From contig OX457056.1 in assembly GCA_949752795.1 (NCBI GenBank), forward strand, positions 89,736,942-89,800,941: a stretch of 64,000 nucleotides of DNA. The letters run 5' to 3'. This stretch comes from Hyperoodon ampullatus (taxonomy: Eukaryota; Chordata; Mammalia; Artiodactyla; Ziphiidae). Below the pieces are notes generated by a model. It made no database searches. It had not been told where the DNA came from and was given only the letters and a program-made list of their open reading frames with translations. This document shows, piece after piece, positions 13,490 through 25,169 of the stretch (within the stretch, counting starts at the first letter, position 1; every line of letters begins with the position of its first letter). A program made the translations under genes and the position numbers.

Positions 13490-13692
13490 GCTTCCCTGGT
13501 GGCACAGTGGTTGAGAGTCTGCCTGCCGATGCAGGGGACACGGGTTCGTGCCCCAGTCTGGGAGGATCCCACACGCTGCGAAGCGGCTGGGCCCGTGAGC
13601 CATGGCTGCTGAGCCTGCACGTCCGGAGCCTGTGCTCTGCAACAGGAGAGGCCACAACAGTGAGAGGCCCTCGTACCACAAAAAAAAAAAAA
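13490..13692 (+). repeat. CHR-type SINE, full length
   Basis: Head GGCTTCCCTGGTGGCACAGT, body and A tail are all present. Flanks AAGAGAGAAGG and AAGAGGGAAG are a degenerate target-site duplication. All six-frame ORFs here are translations of the SINE. Confidence 0.95.
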
Positions 13693-13774
13693 GAGGGAAG
13701 AATGGCTTTTGGGTAGATATCCAACGATGACTGTTACACATTGGTCTAACGCATCAAAAAACACTTTCCCACAC

Positions 13775-13965
13775 ATTATTTCCTGGTTTGACCTTCACTA
13801 CAATGCTGTGAAGTTAAGATGACAATACCAATATCTAGAAATAGAGGCTCAAATAGGTTAAATGCTTTACCCAAGATCTGATAACTAGTTAGTGATGGAG
13901 TTAGTATTCAATCTGTTTTTCTTGGCTCCAAAGGCAAAGCTTTTTCCACTCTACTACACTGCCTG
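13775..13965 (-). repeat. MIR SINE, reverse orientation
   Basis: Reversed MIR landmarks: AGAAATAGAGGCTCAAATAG, a degenerate TTACCCAAGATCTGATAACTA, and CCACTCTACTACACTGCCT at the reversed 5' end. Confidence 0.8.
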
Positions 13966-14379
13966 GATTTAATCTTTTTAACCTGATGATCCAGGTTGTG
14001 GGTAGTTCAAAGATGAGTGGAGAGTAGGAGAAAAGGGAGTGATTTCCTCTCCCAATATGTCGATACTGTGCCCAGTAAACACTCTTGCTCTTTTCTGTAA
14101 TCCTTCTCCATCCTTCCTCCATCCTCCACACACAAGTCTTTCAGTACTCTCTTGAGGGAAAGTGTAGAAGGAGTAGCTTGTACAACATCTAAATAGCCTG
14201 AAGTGTGCCCCAGTTTTCCTGAGATAGTGCCAGTGTGTAATTATCAATAGATAATTTCACTCTCAAAATTGTCCATTTAGATAACGAGTTATATAGTCAC
14301 GCTAATTATGAGGTCTCATGATTCCCATACCTGAAGGATATGGGAAATATTAGCAAGTTAATATTAACACCTTGGAGAA

Positions 14380-14900
14380 GATATCTTGGCTCCCTATGAA
14401 TCTTTTATTCATGACTGACCTCAGTCTTCTCCATCACTCATGCTCCCTTCATTTCTCATTGTTCCCCTCACTCAGCTTCAAGCAAGCTAATCCTTACGCT
14501 TTCCCTACCCTTCCACTGCAGCGGCCACCTATCATCCCAAAATGTTCTCGTTGCTGTGCTTGAATTTTTACATTTTATCTCCAGCTCAGCCTCCTCCTAA
14601 CTCCTCCCTAGTGGAGTATGAATCCGGCCAACATCAGCCAAAAAGCCATCATGAGCAAACTTCCCTCATTCTGTTCACTCTCCCTCTCCCCTTCACCCTC
14701 AATTCTTGTGGCCATTTTGTCCAAAGATAGTTACTTCATTTGTGTATTTTCCAGTAGTTTTGCAAATAGATGCTCTGCCTCCCTAAATAAAGCATAAGGT
14801 CTTTAAGGGTAAATGCCCCATTTTCTAATTCTTTTGCATTGCCCAAAGCATCTATTATTCTGTCCATTGTAGAGAATCTGTACATGCTGATTGAATAACC
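14380..14900 (+). repeat. Diverged L2-like LINE
   Basis: Pyrimidine-rich DNA is followed by AAATAAAGCATAAGGTCTTT and a GCCCAAAGCATCTATTATTC block with TGATTGAATAACC, the usual order of an L2 3' end. Assignment is tentative. Confidence 0.45.
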
Positions 14901-15167
14901 TATGTTGCTGAATGTAGCAATAGAGAATGTCCATAATGGACATTACTTTCAGAATTATAGATAATACCTTGTGAGGCAGGTGTCCCTGCTACCCTCCCCC
15001 AAGTTCTTTTAGTCCCATAGAGCTTATGTCTGCAAACTCTAAGTGGATTTTTTTAAATGCAGCTAGAGTTACAACTGAACCCAGGTTCGGGTCTGTGCCA
15101 AGTGGTCACTGAGGTTTTTTCCATTGTTTATGACTACACAAACTGAATCCTAACACCACCATTCTAG

Positions 15168-15188
15168 AGTCTGCTAGTCTAGCAGACT
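15168..15188. repeat. Perfect short hairpin
   Basis: Arms AGTCTGCTA and TAGCAGACT are exact reverse complements around a 3-base GTC loop. It lies in otherwise unannotated DNA from 14,900 to 17,000, where I see no gene. Confidence 0.9.
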
Positions 15189-17012
15189 TGGACTTTCCAT
15201 GCTAATTGCTACTGCTTTTCCTCTATGGAAGAAGGAACTGTTTTATTTAAAGTTTCATTTTTCCCTCGTTTACCCAAGTTTGCCTTGTTAAAAGCCTTTG
15301 GATCTAGATTCTACTGGGCATTTACTCTTAAAGCTGGGACTACACTGCATAATTGGAACACTCCGATGTGAATTCTAAGAGAATCCTCCCAGAGAGTATG
15401 GCACACCAAATTTCATTTCTGCCAAGAAGTAAATAGAAGGTTTAGAACTATCTAAGGGGGATGGGCAGTTCTTGACATTCACCAACTGTCCCTCAAGACT
15501 GCATAAAATGGATGTACAGAGAAATACCTTTTCTGCCCCTCTCCTTTCAGCTGCTAACTTCCCTGTTCTCCTGTTATATATATTATTTACTTATTTGCAT
15601 AAAAGATATCATTTGCAAGCCTTACCTCAGAATGGCAACCAGCCACCCCAGTTTTACTAGATAACATACTTTTCTACTTGATATTTCCCCAAATACATTG
15701 AATTGCAGTGTATCTTTTTCTTTTTTTAAGCGAATCAATTTCATGTTCATCTGTTTCCTACATCTTTTTGAAATACTCACTGGATAAAGCTTGAACTATT
15801 TTCTATCTTGCAACAATGCCACTGAGACATCTTGGGGGAAGCCCCTTGATTATTCTAACTCACTGCAGTGTTGTGGAAAACAGAATCATATACACAAGTG
15901 ATATTTCATATTCAGAACATCCACTGCTCTTCTAAGTATGGAATACTCCTGATTAGATATGCATATATTCATTGACTGTGTTGCTCAACTCCTTATTTTA
16001 GAGAGGGCCAATAACCCTCTTGTTAAAAACTACCATGTGGCATTATTACAAAGTCAAGGTTGCATGAGGGTTTTGGAAATTCCAAATGATATAAATGTTT
16101 ACAAGGGCCAAACATCTTTTTTGACATCTTTAAATAAGTTTTTTATTTTTGAACGCTAGGCAGCATTTTGTGCCATTGTGATGGGAACCTAATGGCTAAT
16201 GTGAAATAATGTCGTGTCATTTAAAAGGTTAATGGAAGTGTAAAGAGGAAACTTTAATACTGCATAAGTACAAATAAAACTGTCTTTGAGAGAAACTCAT
16301 CTGGGTTAGGGTGGCTTGCTTGAAAAATTCTCTTGGCTGTCCATCATCTCTGAATAATTATTTCACTCTTCTGTCTTTACCCAAGGAGACTCAACTTGAG
16401 GCAAAGATCTTTATACGGTGATTCGGGAGGTTTGGGAAAGCAGGACTCATTAGGCTAAAGATTGGGAAAATTACTATCCTGCCAGCAATGGAACACCTCT
16501 TTGGCTACCACCTCACCTAAAACCTGATTGAATCCAAAAATTAGCTGAACTTTCCAAACCAGTCTCCTGCTATTTTATTTCACACAGCACCCTGTACTAC
16601 ATAACTGGATCTTTCAAAAGCAGGTGCTACACGTATACAGAAAGAAATTCATACCTTCTATTGCCTCTCAAAATCCGTTATGCTAAATTCACCAAATATG
16701 TTAGGAGATGTTAAGTGTTTTGTTCCTTGTATTTTTTAATCTCCACTAATCATTTTGCTGAATTGTCTACTACCCTCCTACTAAATGTGAACTAGCTAAT
16801 TCATATCCTGAATGGTATTACACAGCTCTTGTAAATAAAATAACCCCTTTTCTCCTCTTTATTTTTCAGCAGGCAGAACTCCTTTAATTACAGAGGTACA
16901 TAAATTACAATATATTAATGTTCTTTTGCTCTTTTGACATAAGCATTTGCTTTCTTACATAAGCAGATAATACTTTTGTATACCTACCAGACCACTAAAA
17001 AGCTCAAGGGCA

Positions 17013-17199
17013 GGGCCTCCCTGGTGGCGCAGTGGTTGAGAGTCCGCCTGCCAATGCAGGGGACACGGGTTTGTGCCCCGGTCCGGGAGGATCCCACATG
17101 CCGCGGAGCGGCTGGGCCTGTGAGCCATGGCCGCTGAGCCTGCGCGTCCGGAGCCTGTGCTCCGCAACGGGAGAGGCCACAACAGTGAGAGGCCCGCGT

Positions 17200-17233
<34 letters not shown>
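17013..17233 (+). repeat. CHR-type SINE, full length, very young
   Basis: The complete element ends in an uninterrupted A tract of about 30 bases. The target-site duplication AGCTCAAGGGCA is exact (17001-17012 and 17234-17245). Long tail and exact flanks indicate recent insertion. Confidence 0.97.
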
Positions 17234-17237
<4 letters not shown>

Positions 17238-17249
17238 CAAGGGCAAGAA

Positions 17250-18985
17250 TGAGTATTTCCAGAAACCTACAGAAATTTTAATGAAATGAGACAGGTTTAA
17301 CCAATGACAAGAAAGAAAAGGTAGACTCCTTACTTTTGTAATCCAACTTTCTATTTTGTATCAGTATATACTGTATTTTCTGATCGAAACTGCTGTTCTA
17401 ATGAAACTTGTGCTTTTCTGTAGTTGCTTTTTACATTTGAAATCAAAATTTCATACAGTATGCTTGACTTGTACCCTTTCTGTTAGGAATTTGATTAAAT
17501 ATCCTAACCGTTTCATTAATTCCTTTTTACATGCTTAAAGTATTTGACGTTAGGCCTTTGCTATCTCAAAAATGATCTGTGGACAAAATCCATGAAGCCT
17601 GGAGACTGTGATTTATACACATGAAAGAAGAAATAGATTTTCCGTTTAGCAGTGAATCAGTGACTAAGAAGCTGTTCAGTGTCTTCTGATTACTGACCCT
17701 TTTACCCTTCATGGCCTTTTTTCTACTCATCATTCATTGAGTAATCATGTATTCTTGTAAAATGCAAAATCAACTTACATGCAATCAGGTATGGACACAA
17801 GAAATGCTTGTGCTCTCAATTTCAGGACTCACAGCCTCATACCTTAGCACTCACGGGACTGTAGTTTACTCATTATTTTGTTAATAGTGTGGCTTTGCTA
17901 TAAAATAAGTTGCTGTTTGCTTTGGTACTACAAGATTTTAAATGTTGCAGCAAATGAAAGAAAGAAAACACATTTGAAGGCTGGTGTCAAAAACCATCAG
18001 CTGTACTTACAAAAGCCGTTGTGCAGCTTCTGAAATGAAGTTTATTGCTGTAAATATGTACAATTTATGTTAGCCTGTTTATTCCTAAAACACAAATAAA
18101 ACTTTTTTTATTAAAAATACCTACATATAAAAAGCTTACTTTGTACTATGTTTAAAAACATGCAAGATTTCAGGCATATCTTTTTATAATCCTTAAAAAT
18201 GTTTAGAATTCTGAATCTTTCATTTGGGAGCTTTTATTATAAAATTTAATACAAAACAAAATCCCTTTATTTGGAAGAAATTCTTTGCAGTATTATCCAA
18301 CAATTGGGAGAAAAATGCCAGCACTCTTCCAGGAGCTTATTTCTGTACCACTTTGATTTTTTTTTTTATATATTCTTTAAGATAACATGCCTTACAAACA
18401 TTTGAACATATGGAGTGTTTATATATTAGGGAATAAAAAAAGAAGAAATGACGTTTCCTTGTATTCAAAAATGATGCCTAAAACGGACTTTAATAGCATC
18501 CATTTGTGAGGTGCATTATGTCATATTTCTTTTAAAAATCTCCACTGTAAATATGAATAGTAGAGTTGGCCTATTTGTCAGTCTTTCCTAATTTGAAGAC
18601 TTCCAAACTCTGAACTCATTCTCTCCCTTCACAAATAATATGTTGACAATAAAATAATGAACAGACAAAAGGTGTGAAGCTCATTTATCCGTTAATTGGT
18701 GATTAGTAGAATAGCTTTTCAATAAGAGTCTAAATTCTGGCCTAGAGATGGCTTTAACATTCATCCAGCAATATAACTGGGAATCTGCACTTTATCATCA
18801 GGGCCTTGGTCTACAGAGCTACCAGGGGTTTAGACACCCTACACTTGGCTACTCTTTCCAGAAGACTATGTTATACAATGGGAGAAAGAAATGGCCATCC
18901 AGTTTTATTTAAATTAGAAAGTAACAAATATATATATAGCATTTTTAGGATTTGCTATAGGGATTATAAATAAGAAGAAGCTAGC
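17250..18985. other. Unique AT-rich DNA, possible distal GABRB1 3' UTR
   Basis: No repeat or gene is recognisable. The segment near 18,045-18,110 looks like a transcript 3' end: a TGTAAATATGTACA Pumilio-like motif, AATAAA at 18,095, then a U-rich stretch. Confidence 0.4.
18095..18100 (+). terminator. Candidate distal poly(A) signal
   Basis: AATAAA is followed at once by ACTTTTTTTATT, a U-rich downstream element. TTTATT at 18,078-18,083 and 18,107-18,112 gives AATAAA on the other strand, so the site could serve either direction. Confidence 0.3.
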
Positions 18986-19029
18986 ATAAGGTAGGTGTTT
19001 GTGTATCTGTGTTGTCACTAGTACCAGCC

Positions 19030-19655
19030 AAGAATATGGAGAAATTGGAACCCTTGTGCACTTTTGGTGGGAATGTAAAATGATGTCATGCCTATGGAAA
19101 ACAGTATGGAGATTTCTCAAAAAATTAAAAATAGAACTACCATGTGATTCAGCAATCCCACTTCAAGGCATTTATCATAAATAATTGGAAACAGGCTCTC
19201 AAAGAGATATTTGCACTCCTGTGCTCACTGAAGCATTAGTCACAATAACCAAGAGGTGAAAACAACTTAAATGTCCATTGACAGATTAATGGATTTAAAA
19301 AAAATGTAATATATACATGTAATGGAATATTATTTAGCCTTTAAAAAAAAAAGAAGGAAATCCTGAGGAATTATGGTAAGCATATGGAATATGGTAGCTA
19401 TAGAAGGACAAAGGCTGCGTGATTCCACTTATGAAGTATCGAAAGTAGTCAAATTCTTGAAGCAGAAAGCAGAATGGGGATTGCCAGGGACTGGAGGAGG
19501 GGGAAATAGGGAGTTGCTGTTCATGGATAGAGTTTCAATGCTGCACAACAATGTATATACATTGTTAACAATACTGTACTGCAGACAAACATTTAAGAGA
19601 GTAGATTTCATGTTATGTTTTTTGCCACAATTTAAAAAAAAGAAAGAAATGCAAA
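19030..19655 (+). repeat. Old L1 (L1M-type) 3' fragment
   Basis: The 5' part encodes the decayed ORF2 C-terminus in the + frame ([10 protein letters not shown] motif near 19,110-19,140, WWECK upstream). It continues through the typical 'TAGTCAAATTC...CAGGGACTGGAGGAGG' 3' region to an A-rich end. Confidence 0.85.
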
Positions 19656-20483
19656 GTGGTATAGCCACTTAGAAAAAGTTTGACAGTTTCTTACAACATT
19701 AAACATAGTTGTGCAGAACTGGGGCTTTCCTGGTGGCGCAGTGGTTGAGAATCCACCTGCCAATGCAGGGGACACAGGTTCGAGCCCTGGTCTGGGAAGA
19801 TCCCACATGCCGCGGAGCAGCTAAGCCCATGCACCACAACTACTGAGCCTGTGCTCTAGCCTGTGAGCCACAACTACTGGAGCCCATGCACCTAGAGCCT
19901 GTGCTCTGCAGCAAGAGAAGCCTCCGCAGTGAGAAGTCCGCACACCACAACAAAGAGTAGCCCCCACTCTCCACAACCAGAGAAAGTCCACGTGAAGCAA
20001 CGAACACCCAACACAGCCAAAAATAAATAAACAAATTTATTTTAAAAAAAATACAGTTGTGCGAAACAATCACATTCCTAGGTATTATTCAGTTAGTTTC
20101 AAAACTTATGTCCACATAAAAGCTTGCCTGTGCATGGTTACAACAGCTTTATTCATAATTGCCCCCAAAATGAAAAGAACCAATTTCCTTCAACAAGTGA
20201 ATATAAACGGTGGTACACCTATACAATGAAATACTACTCAGAGAGAAAACAGAAAAGAGTTATTAAGGCAAAAAGACCTGGAAGAAAAGCATACTGATAA
20301 GTGAAAGAAGCCAGTCTGAAAAGACTACACACTACATGATCCCAATTACATGACATTCCGGAAAAGGCAAAACTATAATGACATTAAGAAAAATCACTAG
20401 TTGTCTGGGGTTCTGAGGAAGATGGAGAGGGATGATTAAGTAAAGCATAGGGGATTTTTAGGGTGTTGAACTATTCTGTGGAG
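19656..20483 (+). repeat. Second old L1 fragment, split by a SINE
   Basis: L1 3' sequence runs from 19,656 to 19,720 and resumes at about 20,051. Landmarks are CTTTATTCATAATTGCC, AATGAAATACTACTCAG and GAAAGAAGCCAGTCTGAAAAG. Confidence 0.8.
19721..20050 (+). repeat. Older CHR/CHR-1-like SINE, about 330 bp
   Basis: The head GGCTTTCCTGGTGGCGCAGT is shared with the young copies. The body is longer, with duplicated CCACAACTACTG-type blocks and an AAATAAATAAAC tail. Imperfect flanks TAGTTGTGCAGAAC and CAGTTGTGCGAAAC mark insertion into the L1. Confidence 0.85.
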
Positions 20484-20925
20484 TCCGTACATGTGTTAGT
20501 TCACAACCCCGGGAGTTTCCCAAGTGTAATCGGAAACCAGCCCCCACCCATGCAGGGCAAGGATCTCTTGCCCTGTGAGAGGTGAACCACTCCAGATTAG
20601 TAGGTTAGTGGTTTTAACAAGCAAGGCAACTTCCAAGACTTGCCTTGGGCGGCCACCAAGACAAGTAGATCTCTACCTCAACCCACCCAAGTCTTAAAAG
20701 TTTACATAGAAGCCTTAACTGGATTCAGTCATATATAGAGTCCAGAGAGTCTCAATACCACATTATCACCTCTGGGCAGGATCCTTGGGGCAGCTTGTGG
20801 GAGTGGAAAAAACAAGTGGAATGCACATTCCAAGGACAGGGGAGGGGGCAAGGAGCCTCCTGTTGCCAGGGTCCAGCTCACGGGTTAACAGCTGGTGACA
20901 TCCTCTCGATGACCTCCCCCAACAA
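20484..20925. repeat. Unclassified insertion inside an L1
   Basis: L1-like sequence stops near GAACTATTCTG and resumes near GACATTAGGCATTTGTCAAA. The roughly 440 bp between is GC-richer, begins TGTGGAGTCCG and ends CCCCCAACA, so it could be a solitary LTR. I do not recognise the family and see no clear target-site duplication. Confidence 0.4.
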
Positions 20926-22515
20926 TATGACATTAGGCATTTGTCAAAACTCAGAACTGTTCAACAAAAATAATACACCTTAATGTATGCAAATTTAAAC
21001 TTAAGAAGTTGGGGGATCCCAGCAAGGAAGATAGATTACGGCAAAAAATCTCACTGTATTACGAACGTATAAAACAACCTCATGAAGGGAGTGGGGAGAA
21101 GAGGTACTGACCCAAGTAACTTGGAAATGAGTGGAGTCTGTGAGACTAAAGGCAAAAGGAATAAATCCTTCCTGGGGAAAAAAAGAAGAAAATTTCCCCC
21201 TCCCACACAGGGGTACAGATTAACAATCTTGACTGCTATATATATATTCTGGAATGAACGGTGAATGGGGGGATTCAGGTTTCTCACTGTTGGAATGTGA
21301 ATTCACAGATAAGGGAGGGTAGCAGGCTAGAAGGATCCCTGTATAATGAAGCAGAGTTGGAGACATCAGGAGGAACTCTCGTGCAGCTTAATATACAGAT
21401 GATTATATAAAGTATTTATAGATATGTGTATATACACAGGTTAGTTTACATGCATGGATTTCCTGGTTCGGTCAGCTGAAGAGGGCCCAAAAAAACAACA
21501 ATGAGCATACCCAGCTTGGTTTCTAATACCATCTTCAAAAAACTGAACCAGGGCTTCTTGGAGAAATGGTTGATTCTAGGACTGGGAAGGAAACTGACAA
21601 GATGAGCGTGGAGCATCTTGTATTGCCAGAAAGTTAAGGAGATAATATAAAATAAATAAATAAAATCCACCTCAGGGGTATGCCGAAAGGACAAAGGAGC
21701 CAAGTGAAGAGCTCCAAATGGCCAAAGCTGAAACAATTTAAGTAATAAAATAAGTAATATTGGATTATAACCCAAAGTATAAAATAAATATCCATGAGTC
21801 CATATTACATAAATGATTAAATTAATAAATAGAAGAGACAAATCTATGTGGAAGACTTCCAAAGGATTTATGTAAATATTCGGACCTCAAGGAGGGGGAG
21901 CCTAATTCCTTAAGTCTGGGTTGTACATAGTGGCTTCCTTCCAAAGAGGACAGTATGGAAGAAGGAGAAATAAAGAATAACTTTACAGTGAAGAAACTTG
22001 ACAAACACTACCTCCGCCAGGTGATCAAGGTCAATGTCAAGTCATAAATACTGTTAAGAGTCTGTACCCTTGAAATGATGTGATGTAAATGGCACTTTAC
22101 CTCTGTGATCTTCCTGCCCAAAACCCACAAGCCCAGTGTACACAGGAGAAAATTATTAAATTCCAATAGAGGGGCATCCTACAAAATATCTCACCCATAT
22201 TCCTCAAACTATCAAGGTCATCAAAAACAAGTATGGGAAATTATCACAGCAAGAGAAGCCTAAGGAGACATGACAAATATGAAATGGAATCCTGGAAGAG
22301 AAAAAGGACATTAGGTAAAAACTTAGGAAATCTAAATAAACTATGGAATTTAGTTAATAATAATATATTGATATTAGTTCATCAATTATAACAAATGGAC
22401 CATACTAATATGTTAATAACAGTGGAAACTGGATGTGGGGTATATGAGACCTCTTTGTACTATCTGCTTGATTTTTCTGTATATCCAAAACTGTTTTAAA
22501 AAAGTAAACTATTTA
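20926..22515 (+). repeat. Old L1 3' UTR (L1M-type)
   Basis: Contains GCTGAAGAGGGCCCAAAAA, ATCCATGAGTCCATATTACA and, at the end, GGATGTGGGGTATATGAGAC with TTTTTCTGTATATCCAAAAC, the usual end of mammalian-wide L1 3' UTRs. Confidence 0.75.
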
Positions 22516-22544
22516 CAAAAAAAAGAAAAAGAAAAAAAAAGATA

Positions 22545-23700
22545 AGCCACAGATTAGGAGAGAATATTTAAATACTTTCAAGGCATATATGTGATAAAGA
22601 CTTGTATCCAGGCTATATAAAGAATTCCCAAAACTCGGAAGTAAGAAAACAATCCAATTTAAAAATGGGAAACTGATCTGGACACTTCCCCAAAGAAGAT
22701 ATACAGACAGCAAATAAGCACATGAAAAGATACTCAACATCACTAGGGAAATGAATATTATTAAAACAACAATGAGATACTACAACACACCTAAGAACAG
22801 CTGAAATTAGAAAGACTGACCATACCAAGTGTTAGCAAGGCGGTGGAGGTGGAACTCTCATAGACTGCGGTATGGAATGTAAAAAGTAAAAATCACTTTG
22901 GGGCTTCCCTGGTGGTGCAGTGGTTGGGAGTCCGCCTACTGATGCAGGGGACATGGGTTCGTGCCCCAGTCCGGGAGGATCCCACATGCCGCGGGGTGGC
23001 TGGGACCGTGAGCCATGGCCGCTGAGCCTGCGCGTCTGGAGCCTGTGCTCCGCAATGGGAGAGGCCACAACAATGAGAGGCCCGCGTATCGAAAAAAAAA
23101 AAAATCACTTTGGAATACAGTTTGGCAGTTTCTTGAAAAGATAAACATACACCTACCACATGATCCAGCCATTTCACTCCTAAGTATTTACTTCCAAAAG
23201 AAAGCATATGTCCATACAAAGACACATACAAGAATGTTCATAGCATTCTGTGTATTGTAACAGCCAAAAACTGTTAACAACCAAAACATCCATTAACAGG
23301 TGAACAGATAAACAAATGATGGTGGAATTCTACAACAGAATACTTCTCAACAATAAAAAGGAATGAACCACTGATATATGCAGTATCATAGATGAACTTA
23401 AAATAATACTGAAAGAAGCCAGATCACACAAAAAAAGAACATACTGTATGATTCCATTTATATTAAACTCTGGAAAATGGGAACTCATCTATAATGGCAG
23501 GACGCAGATCAGTGGTTGTCTGGGGGGAAAGGGTGCACAAGTAAGGATTACAAAGGAGTAGGATGACACTTTCAGGAGTGACTGGTTGTTCACCACCTTG
23601 AGGTGACGCTTTCATGGGTGTGCAGACATCAAAACTGATCAGACTGCCCACTTTAAATATGTACAGTTTATATCGGTCAGATTTCAATAAAGCTTTTACA
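22545..23700 (+). repeat. Old L1 3' fragment, split by a young SINE
   Basis: ORF2 3' sequence (CATCACTAGGGAAATGAA, GAGATACTACAACACACCTA) is interrupted by the SINE at 22,901 and resumes with GGAATACAGTTTGGCAG. It ends near TTTCAATAAAGCTTTTACA. Confidence 0.85.
22901..23100 (+). repeat. CHR-type SINE, full length
   Basis: Complete element with an exact target-site duplication AAAATCACTTTGG on both sides, inserted into the surrounding L1. Confidence 0.95.
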
Positions 23701-24249
23701 TATGGTACTGTAGTAATAATGTAGTGAGAGAAGGACTAAGTAGAGTAAGGTTTTTCCCTTCTCAAAGGAAGGACTTTGTGGAGGGTTGAAATTCTGAAGG
23801 ACCCTTTATCAGTAAGTGCTCACCTACAAACTGTTACTGGTCCACAACGACATAAGGAATTTGCACAAGAAGGTAAAACTACTACCTCCCGAAGCATGCT
23901 GGTTAGTTCAGCTGATTTTTTTTTTTTTCCTGGCCAAACTTTCTCGTGAAGAAAGAAGTATATTGATGAACATTCTGGCACAAGCTCCACATCTAATCAC
24001 CAAGCTGTAACAAACAGTTCATAGAGTGGCATTAGCCTACAGACACGTTTTGGGTAGCACCATCTAGACTGCACTCACTTTTATTAATCTCACTAAGCCT
24101 ACCCTCATCTGTATGATGAGAATAAGAGGGAATGCTCTGGACACCTTGAATAATAATCTGATGCTCTAATGAGTTATAAATCTTGCAAAAATCAGGTACC
24201 AATGATGTGTTATTGAGTTATGTAGAAATTCATCTGAAATAAAGCAATA

Positions 24250-25148
24250 TATAAAAATAAAATATTTTTTATTTGCTCAAAATGCTTGTTTTTAAAGGTA
24301 ACTGAAATTAAAAATGGTCTGTTTTCCAATGAAGTTGTTAACATCCAAAACTCCATTAAGCGTTTGTAACAAATTAAGAGTTTACAACAAATGTGGTCTA
24401 CATACAGTCTTAGCTGACATTTTGATAGTAATGTATACTCTATACATGACATGTATTCTTATCAGAGCATACTCTCCTGATCAGACACAGAAATACAGAA
24501 GTTACAGTGTTATTTTCATTTTTATCTATGTTCTAATATGAGATTTTAGTTTCTAGAATTCAAAACTCAAAATCGTTCACACAGATTTAGTGTTTTTTCA
24601 TGTCTGGAGCACTTCTCTAAGAAATTTTACATTTTATAAACTTTCCTTTGAAATACGAGAAAAACATGGAATCTCCTGAGTTACAGATGTAGCTTATACA
24701 TTCTTTAAAAGTTATTTTTTTAAAATATCACAAATTAACCATATATATCCATAATAAACATCCTTGCTATTCACATAGTTCTTTAAGCAATATTCAAGTA
24801 TATTTGTGCTTGTAAGTTTACATTACTTTACAGCCTTTTAGCTTTCAATAAAACTGTGCATCTATAAAGGTTTCTCAAATATTTAATAAATGAAGCAAAA
24901 CAGTCATTATGAAAATATAAACTGCTATTATAGCCTTTTCATCTTTCATGTTTTTATGCATTTCTTGTCAACCATATAATTTCCTGTTCTTTAGGTAAGT
25001 TGATAAATTGTTGTCTATGTAATCTCAACACTGCTGCTTTCTCAGCAGGCCATAAGAGTATATCGCAGGTTTTCTAACACATGGTATTCACTCTGCTGTA
25101 TCAGTTGTAGCAGTGGAATCCGATAATATTGGTATTCATCATTTCCAG
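24250..25148 (-). other. COMMD8: Putative COMMD8 3' UTR
   Basis: About 900 bp between the COMMD8 stop and the candidate poly(A) signal. It is AT-rich, free of recognisable repeats and has no coding potential. The repeat-free character contrasts with the L1 block at 19,000-23,700. Confidence 0.5.
24268..24273 (-). terminator. COMMD8: Candidate COMMD8 poly(A) signal
   Basis: TTTATT on the + strand is AATAAA on the - strand, about 875 bp beyond the COMMD8 stop. I saw no closer - strand AATAAA in the intervening AT-rich DNA. Cleavage would fall near 24,250. Confidence 0.5.
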
Positions 25149-25169
25149 TTATTTCAACTGCAGGACCAC
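25149..25169 (-). CDS. COMMD8: COMMD8 coding exon 5
   Basis: Only six codons (VVLQLK) and TAA are coding. The acceptor reads TTTTAAG before GTGGTC. The exon was identified by the conserved C-terminus. Confidence 0.9.
   Translation of the reverse strand: MVLQLK

Noticed and set aside
13520..13600. tRNA gene suggested by A- and B-box-like GGTTCGTGCCCC
   Set aside because: It is the tRNA-derived head of a SINE; it recurs in every copy and lacks a full cloverleaf.
17032..17289. Recurrent open frames of 60-100 codons in SINEs (this locus and ten others)
   Set aside because: They are translations of CHR-type SINE copies and end in poly-lysine or poly-phenylalanine from the A/T tail.
18999..19184. 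Small frame with a protein-like [12 protein letters not shown] segment
   Set aside because: This is the decayed C-terminus of L1 ORF2, not a host gene.
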